NCBI RefSeq assembly: GCF_947488945.1
Contig: NZ_CANLBS010000002.1
Span: 459,527-523,526, forward strand
Source of the DNA: an uncultured Streptomyces sp.
GTDB lineage: Bacteria > Actinomycetota > Actinomycetes > Streptomycetales > Streptomycetaceae
Direction of reading: 5' to 3'
DNA length: 64,000 bases
A program made the translations under genes and the position numbers. The notes under the pieces are model-generated. The model was given only the letters and a program-made list of their open reading frames with translations, was not told the DNA's origin and did no database searches. Below are positions 50,636-64,000 of the stretch, in pieces (positions within the stretch are counted from its first letter, which is position 1; the number at the start of each line of letters is the position of its first letter).

Positions 50636-51811
50636 TCAGAGGAAGTACGTCCCCGGGTCCAGGTCCATCAGCACCCGGCCCTGGACCTCCAGGTTCGCGC
50701 CGAGCTGGATCAGGGCGTGCAGGGAGAAGCCCTGGATGTCGCGGTGGAACCGCTGGAGGGCCACGTCGTTCCGGATGACCGAGCCGCCGCTGGCCGCGTA
50801 CAGCAGCTCGACGGCCTCCTTGCACAACTGGCCGGCGTAAGCGGTCTGGCCGCGGATGACGGCCTTCTCCCTGTCGGTGGGCTGCTCGCCGGCGTCGGCC
50901 CGCCGCTGCAACACCTCCTGCCAGTACGCGGAGAGCGCCCGCGCGGACTCGAGCTTGTTGGCGGCGAGGGCCACCTGCTGCTGGGTGACCGGGTGCTGCC
51001 GCTGGTCGGTCCAGTCCGTGTAGGTGATGCCGCGTCCCGGCACCCGCTCCATGAACAGCTCGTACGCGCCCTGGCCGATGCCGAGGAAGGTCGCGGAGAC
51101 CGTGGACAGGATGTAACCGAGCAGACCGTAGTTGCGTCCCGTGGCCCCGGTGTTGGACCGGTCGCCGGTCGCGCTGACCATCGCCTCCTCCAGCGGCACC
51201 GTGCGGTGTGCCGGCACGAACAGGTCCGTGGCCTTCACGGTGCAGCTGGCCGTTCCCGCACCCGACGACACGTGCCAGTCGTCGACCAGGGTGAGTTCGC
51301 CGGTCGGCACCAGTGCGACCAGCTCCTGATGGGTGCCGTCCGGCAGCTCCACCGCGGCGGTCAGCAGGTCCCAGTCGGCGCCGCGGACGCCGGAGTTGTA
51401 GCGCCATGTGCCGTCCAGGCGGTAGCCGCCGTCCACCGGCTTCAGGGTGCCGGTCGGGGCGAAGACGATCGAGACCCGGGTGGAGCCCCCGGAGAAGACC
51501 TCCTCCTGGGCCCGGTCGGGGTAGAGGCTGACGCACCAGGCGCTGGTCAGCCACACCATGGTGAGCCAGCCGGTGGAGGGGCAGCCCCGGGCGACCTCGG
51601 AGACGACCCGCGCCTGCTGGGCCGCGTCCAGGTCGAGTCCCCCGAACCGCTCGGGGACCGCGGAGCGGAACACCCCGGCCTTCTCCAGGAGCTGAATGTT
51701 CTCCTCGACGATCCAGCGCCGCTCTTCGCTCTCCTGCCCGTTGCGGCGCAGGACCGGCACGGTGTCCCGTACCCCGTCGAGAACGGAGGCGAATTCTTCT
51801 TCGGTGGTCAT
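50636..51811 (-). CDS. Acyl-CoA-dehydrogenase-fold flavin-dependent monooxygenase
   Basis: 391-aa protein of the acyl-CoA dehydrogenase superfamily, in the two-component (group D) oxygenase branch near HsaA, ActVA-Orf5 and related hydroxylases. VFRSAVPERFGGLDLD and RGCPSTGWLTMVW belong to the N-terminal helical domain. The beta domain carries YRLDGTWRYNSGVRGADWDLLTA and WHVSSGAGTASCTVKATDLFVP. The C-terminal helices contain ELLYAASGGSVIRND. There is no catalytic Glu arrangement of true dehydrogenases that I can identify. It probably hydroxylates or epoxidises the polyketide using reduced flavin from the reductase at 48856. Leftward, probably monocistronic. Confidence 0.87.
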   Translation of the reverse strand: MTTEEEFASVLDGVRDTVPVLRRNGQESEERRWIVEENIQLLEKAGVFRSAVPERFGGLDLDAAQQARVVSEVARGCPSTGWLTMVWLTSAWCVSLYPDRAQEEVFSGGSTRVSIVFAPTGTLKPVDGGYRLDGTWRYNSGVRGADWDLLTAAVELPDGTHQELVALVPTGELTLVDDWHVSSGAGTASCTVKATDLFVPAHRTVPLEEAMVSATGDRSNTGATGRNYGLLGYILSTVSATFLGIGQGAYELFMERVPGRGITYTDWTDQRQHPVTQQQVALAANKLESARALSAYWQEVLQRRADAGEQPTDREKAVIRGQTAYAGQLCKEAVELLYAASGGSVIRNDVALQRFHRDIQGFSLHALIQLGANLEVQGRVLMDLDPGTYFL

Positions 51812-52303
51812 GGTTCTTCTCCTCGTCGCGCGGGACCGGATCTCTCCTGTTTCACGTTATGGGGTGGACTTCCCGTGCCGGGAAATCCCCGGCCTCTCTC
51901 CGGTAATCGCGACGTGCGGGATCCGGCGGGTGGAACGACCCTGCGGTGACCGCGTGATGACCGGCGGATGGGCGGGCGGTTCCCGGTGCGGCCGGGAAAG
52001 GCATCCGCGACCGGACCGCCGAAAGGGGCAGGGCCTGGACGAATTCGTCCCGGCGCCGCCGCGTGGAAGGCCCGTTCCCTACGGACCCGTGCGCCGCAGG
52101 CCGGTCGCGGAATGCGGCGGCACTTCCCGGCGGCGCCCCGGCCACTGCGCCCCGCGACACGTTCCCGGCGCGCGTGCCGCCCGGCCCGCCCCTTCGGACG
52201 GGTCCGCCCCGGCGCGGGGGCGGCGTCCGCCGGCGTGCCCCGGCACGGCGGTGCCCCCCGGACCGGTTCGTCCGGGGGGCACGCGTGCGCTGCCGGGGAA
52301 CGG
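51812..52303 (-). other. Gap between SnoaL trio and monooxygenase
   Basis: 492 bp with no supported gene. It holds the terminator of the SnoaL-oxidase operon at its right end and the monooxygenase promoter at its left. A 15-bp palindrome TTCCCG-TGC-CGGGAA at 51870-51884, 59 bp before the monooxygenase start, is a possible operator. Confidence 0.45.
52251..52282 (-). terminator. Terminator of the SnoaL-oxidase-SnoaL operon
   Basis: Perfect 13-bp stem GTGCCCCCCGGAC / GTCCGGGGGGCAC with a 6-nt loop, 22 nt after the SnoaL-like stop on the minus strand. Confidence 0.87.
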
Positions 52304-52732
52304 CTACTCGGCGGCCACCAGACCGGTGGAGGCCACCGGGCGGTCGATCGCCATCAGCCAGCGGCCGTCGTCGCCGCGGCGCAGGACGTCCGTGCAGACG
52401 CCCTCCAGGTGCACGGGCTCGCCGTCCTTGCCGGTGGTGTCGATGCTGTATTCGACGCCGATCAGGGCCACGTCCCCGGCGACGTAGGCGTGCGTGACCT
52501 CTGCCTTGAGCGAGGGGCGGGCAGCCAGGAACTCCTTGAAGAACGCCAGCCGGTCCGCCCCGGTGAGCGGCTCACCGGAGAAGTTGGAGACGGAGTTCTC
52601 CCGGTACAGGCTGTCGAATATCGCACCGTCGCCGGTGTTGAACGCCTGCAGGAAGATCTCGTTCTGGGTGTCGGTGTCGCCGGTGAGGTCCGGGTTCTCG
52701 GGGTCGAAGTCGGTGCTGAAGTCGTAGGCCAT
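52304..52732 (-). CDS. SnoaL/NTF2-like protein (first copy)
   Basis: 142-aa NTF2-fold protein. NEIFLQAFNTGDGAIFDSLY and GADRLAFFKEFLAARPSL form the helices, with a mixed beta-sheet after (YVAGDVALIGVEYSID, DVLRRGDDGRWLMAIDRPVA). In polyketide pathways such small cone-shaped proteins act as cyclases, dehydratases or hydroxylase partners without a cofactor. It is the last gene of a three-gene leftward operon with the FAD oxidase and a second SnoaL-like protein. Only weakly similar to that second copy, so not a recent duplicate. Confidence 0.85.
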   Translation of the reverse strand: MAYDFSTDFDPENPDLTGDTDTQNEIFLQAFNTGDGAIFDSLYRENSVSNFSGEPLTGADRLAFFKEFLAARPSLKAEVTHAYVAGDVALIGVEYSIDTTGKDGEPVHLEGVCTDVLRRGDDGRWLMAIDRPVASTGLVAAE

Positions 52733-52825
52733 GATGAACCGGCCCGCCTCTCTGTGAAGGTGACTGGAACGGAATGGGACGTGTGGTTGTTCGGGCCGGG
52801 ACCGCCCGGCCGGGGCAGGATCGCG

Positions 52826-54259
52826 CTACTCCTGACCGAGTGTCTGCCGGGCCGCGCGCAGGCCCGACTCGACCGCGCCGTCGAGGAAACCCGACCACCC
52901 CTCGGCCAGGTCGCCGCTGGCGAACGCGACCCGGCCGCTGGCCGCCAGGACCTCCGGATAGAGCGAGGTGAGCTGGCCGGGCTTGCGGAAAGCCCAGCCC
53001 CCGCGTGCGTACGGGTCCTTGCCCCAGTCGTGGGCGCGCACCTCGATGACGTCGAGTTCGGCGCCCAGACGGCGAACGGCGTCCGTGACCCGGGCGGGAT
53101 CGGACGGGTCCAGGTCGGGGTCGGTACTGAAGGCCACGTACAGGAAGCCCTGGGGGGTCTCCTCGAAGGGCAGCACCATCGGTATCGGTGCGGCGCCCTC
53201 GGCACCCTGCGCGTGGAAGCGGCCCGCACCGCCCCGGGCGTGGATGTAGAGCTTGAGCGCCGTGGGTACCCCGATGCCCTGTGCGGCGACCGCGGTGTGC
53301 GAAGCCGGCAGGGCCGGCGAGAACCTGATCGTGGACCAGAGATTGACCGGCACCGCCACGATCACCCTGGCCGCGGCGTAACCGCCGCCGGAGCGCAGGG
53401 CCACGTACACCCGGGAGCCGGTGTCCGTGACGGAGGCGACCGGGGAGTTGAGCCGCAGCACCGGCTTCGCCTCGGCCAGCATGGCCGAGAGCAGACCGCC
53501 CGTGCCGGGGGCCATCCGCCAGCGCTGGGTGTTGTTCCACCCCTCGTTGTCCCAGCCGGCCAGCGCCCACCAGTGCGCGAGCATGGTGAACGCGCCCGAC
53601 GCACTGGAGCCGCCCGAGTAGATCGACGTCTGGCCGTTGACCAGCAGTTCCTCCTCGGCCGTCAGGCCGAGTTGGGACAGCCGGTCCCGCAGGGAGAGCC
53701 GGTCCAGACTACGCAGCAGGTCCTCCCGGTGCAGCGGCTCGAAGGGACGCTCGAAATACGTGCGGGACCCGTCGAACAGCTTCTCCAGTACGGCGCCGAC
53801 GCGGCCGAAGGCGTCGTCCGGGGTGAACTCCCGCGGCCCGTCGGGGGTCGGCAGGAGTACCCGGTCGACCGGTACCTCTTCCGTGAGCCCGATGCCGTAC
53901 CGCTCCAGCTCGGCGCCGATGTGGGGCTGCGCGGCCTCCACCCAGGTGCCGCCCATCTCCACCCGGTGCCCCGCGAAGCTCTCGGTGCGGGTACGTCCGC
54001 CGACGCGGTCGCGGGCTTCCAGCACCAGCACCCGCCGGCCCCGGGCGCGCAGTTCGCGGGCCGCCGTGATCCCCGCGTACCCCGCCCCGATCACGATGTC
54101 GTCGTACGCGGCTTCCTCACTCGCGCCGGTCTCTCCGGCGACGGCCGGAGCGGCCGCCGGAACGGGCGCGGCGACCAGGGCGGCGGCTCCCGCCGCCCTG
54201 AGCACGGCGCGGCGCGACGGACTCCGCCGCGCTGCCTCCGGGTCGTGTAGGTGTCTCAT
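52826..54259 (-). CDS. FAD-dependent amine oxidase with Tat signal peptide
   Basis: Flavin amine oxidase (477 aa). The twin-arginine signal is RRSPSRRAVLRAAG followed by an Ala-rich core, so the folded flavoprotein should be exported. The FAD-binding motif is IVIGAGYAGITAARELRARG with VLVLEARDRVGGRTRT. The central part has MGGTWVEAAQPHIGAELERY and APGTGGLLSAML. The C-terminal flavin motif is VAFASGDLAEGWSGFLDGAVESG. It oxidises an amine C-N bond to an imine or iminium with O2; in this cluster it could finish an alkaloid outside the cell. An AGGGAAG site precedes the ATG at 54259. Operon with the SnoaL-like genes (gaps of 56 and 93 bp). Confidence 0.9.
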   Translation of the reverse strand: MRHLHDPEAARRSPSRRAVLRAAGAAALVAAPVPAAAPAVAGETGASEEAAYDDIVIGAGYAGITAARELRARGRRVLVLEARDRVGGRTRTESFAGHRVEMGGTWVEAAQPHIGAELERYGIGLTEEVPVDRVLLPTPDGPREFTPDDAFGRVGAVLEKLFDGSRTYFERPFEPLHREDLLRSLDRLSLRDRLSQLGLTAEEELLVNGQTSIYSGGSSASGAFTMLAHWWALAGWDNEGWNNTQRWRMAPGTGGLLSAMLAEAKPVLRLNSPVASVTDTGSRVYVALRSGGGYAAARVIVAVPVNLWSTIRFSPALPASHTAVAAQGIGVPTALKLYIHARGGAGRFHAQGAEGAAPIPMVLPFEETPQGFLYVAFSTDPDLDPSDPARVTDAVRRLGAELDVIEVRAHDWGKDPYARGGWAFRKPGQLTSLYPEVLAASGRVAFASGDLAEGWSGFLDGAVESGLRAARQTLGQE

Positions 54260-54315
54260 GTCTTCCCTGGGTGGTCGAGGGACAGCACAGGGCTCGGGGG
54301 CAGGAGGCGTGGGGG

Positions 54316-54690
54316 CTACTTCTGCCCGTACGGGTCGTCGACGGCGTACCGCCAGATGCCGTCGGTACCGAGTCGCAGGACGTCGACGCCGATCCCCGTC
54401 AGCCGCTCCGGCCGGCCCGCGTCGTCGACGGTGTCGATCACCCAGTCGACGATCAGCAGGGCGGTGTCGTCCGCGACGAAGGCGTCCCGGGTCGACGTAC
54501 TGATCTTGGGATTGCGGGTCAGGAACTCCCGCTGGGCGTCCCGCCGCGCCTGTCCGGTCAGCGGGACACCGGGCTCCCAGACGGCCACCGCGTCGTCGGT
54601 GTAGAAGGCGTCCAGGGCTTCGAAGTCGCCCGAGTTGAAAGCTTCCACGTATTGCGCGTTGTGCTTTTTCAGGTTCTCCAGCTGAGACAT
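54316..54690 (-). CDS. SnoaL/NTF2-like protein (second copy)
   Basis: 124-aa NTF2-fold protein: YVEAFNSGDFEALDAFYTDDAVAVWEPG, then GQARRDAQREFLTRNPK, then a sheet ending GTDGIWRYAVDDPYG. First gene of the leftward trio; its start at 54690 faces the PKS start across 290 bp. The frame extends upstream to 54819, but MSQLENLKKHNAQYVE is a natural N-terminal helix. The role is unknown; it may be a cyclase or a binding protein for the reactive polyketide intermediate. Confidence 0.85.
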   Translation of the reverse strand: MSQLENLKKHNAQYVEAFNSGDFEALDAFYTDDAVAVWEPGVPLTGQARRDAQREFLTRNPKISTSTRDAFVADDTALLIVDWVIDTVDDAGRPERLTGIGVDVLRLGTDGIWRYAVDDPYGQK

Positions 54691-54748
54691 GGGAAGAGTC
54701 GACCTGCCTTCTCGGTAGTCGGCGTGCCGGGCCTTGGGTGATCGGCAT

Positions 54749-54760
54749 CCGGATATCCGG
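54749..54760. promoter_or_regulatory. Palindrome CCGGATATCCGG in the PKS divergent promoter
   Basis: Perfect 12-bp palindrome 59 bp upstream of the SnoaL-like start and 220 bp upstream of the PKS. The trailing CGGTAA recurs exactly 44 bp (four times 11) to the right, at 54802. Candidate site for a cluster regulator. Confidence 0.4.
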
Positions 54761-54802
54761 TAAGAAGCTATGCGGTGACGTTCCGCAGATCGTCCATCGA
54801 TC

Positions 54803-54857
54803 GGTAATTCCCCGGTCATGCCCCATTGTTCCGGCCCCGGAAGTGAACGGAATTACC
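54803..54857. promoter_or_regulatory. Spaced inverted repeat upstream of the PKS
   Basis: GGTAATTCC (54803-54811) and its exact complement GGAATTACC (54849-54857), centres 46 bp apart, between the divergent SnoaL-like and PKS genes. The A/T cores stand out against the local GC content. This is a possible two-site operator, or two activator half-sites, one per promoter. Confidence 0.45.
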
Positions 54858-54980
54858 CGTTCGAGGCCGATTGCTGAAGATCGGGAGAGAGGTGCCCGCC
54901 TACGATCCAATGGAGTTGCGGCCATGGCTCGGGATTTTCGTACGTGTTGACATTTCAGTCTGGAAAGGCAGTCGAGCGCG

Positions 54981-64000
<9,020 letters not shown>

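Overview
The window is high-GC actinobacterial DNA, almost certainly from a Streptomyces chromosome. The evidence is strongly G/C-biased third codon positions, GTG starts, the GlgE-pathway gene order, a WhiJ-type XRE/DUF397 pair, SpoIIE/HATPase regulators, SARP regulators and a modular type I polyketide synthase (PKS). No tRNA, rRNA, CRISPR array, insertion sequence or phage gene was seen.

Layout. (1) 54-12043 is central alpha-glucan metabolism. It holds a thioredoxin and a leftward operon glgE-treS-mak-glgB (maltose-1-phosphate route to glycogen), with glgP divergent from it. The debranching enzyme glgX lies further on at 19583-21910. (2) 12148-24820 is mostly envelope and export. It holds a secreted M4 metalloprotease with a P domain, a TauE/SafE-type permease, a two-gene heterodimeric ABC exporter and two tandem lipoprotein L,D-transpeptidases. 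(3) 24957-32601 is regulation and small metabolic genes. It holds two tiny overlapping genes divergent from an XRE/DUF397 pair, a MarR/amidohydrolase pair, a MarR/SDR pair with palindromic intergenic sites, an enoyl-CoA hydratase, a HATPase-type anti-sigma kinase with a TTA codon, and a two-EF-hand mini-protein. (4) 32679-40781 holds a carboxylesterase, a secreted PGRP-type amidase, an unassigned class I terpene synthase and a PAS/GAF/SpoIIE/HATPase phosphatase.

(5) From about 41045 to the right edge lies the left part of a biosynthetic gene cluster. It has an NADPH:FMN reductase, two convergent PimR-like regulators (SARP domain, cyclase-like domain, truncated AAA domain), a class III aminotransferase, a flavin reductase, an imine-reductase-like enzyme and a two-component-type flavin monooxygenase. 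A leftward trio follows (SnoaL-like, Tat-exported FAD amine oxidase, SnoaL-like). Divergent from it is a giant modular PKS that starts with a KSQ loading module and is cut by the window edge. The loading module (KSQ-AT-ACP) and module 1 (KS-AT-DH-KR-ACP) are complete, and the KS of module 2 has begun.

A modular PKS next to an aminotransferase, an imine reductase, an FAD amine oxidase and a flavin monooxygenase suggests a polyketide-derived nitrogen heterocycle (piperidine or indolizidine alkaloid, in the style of the cyclizidine, indolizomycin and coelimycin classes). In those pathways the chain is released as an aldehyde, transaminated and cyclised to an imine. This is an inference: the chain-release domain is outside the window. 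All assignments come from reading sequence and motifs; no database search was possible.
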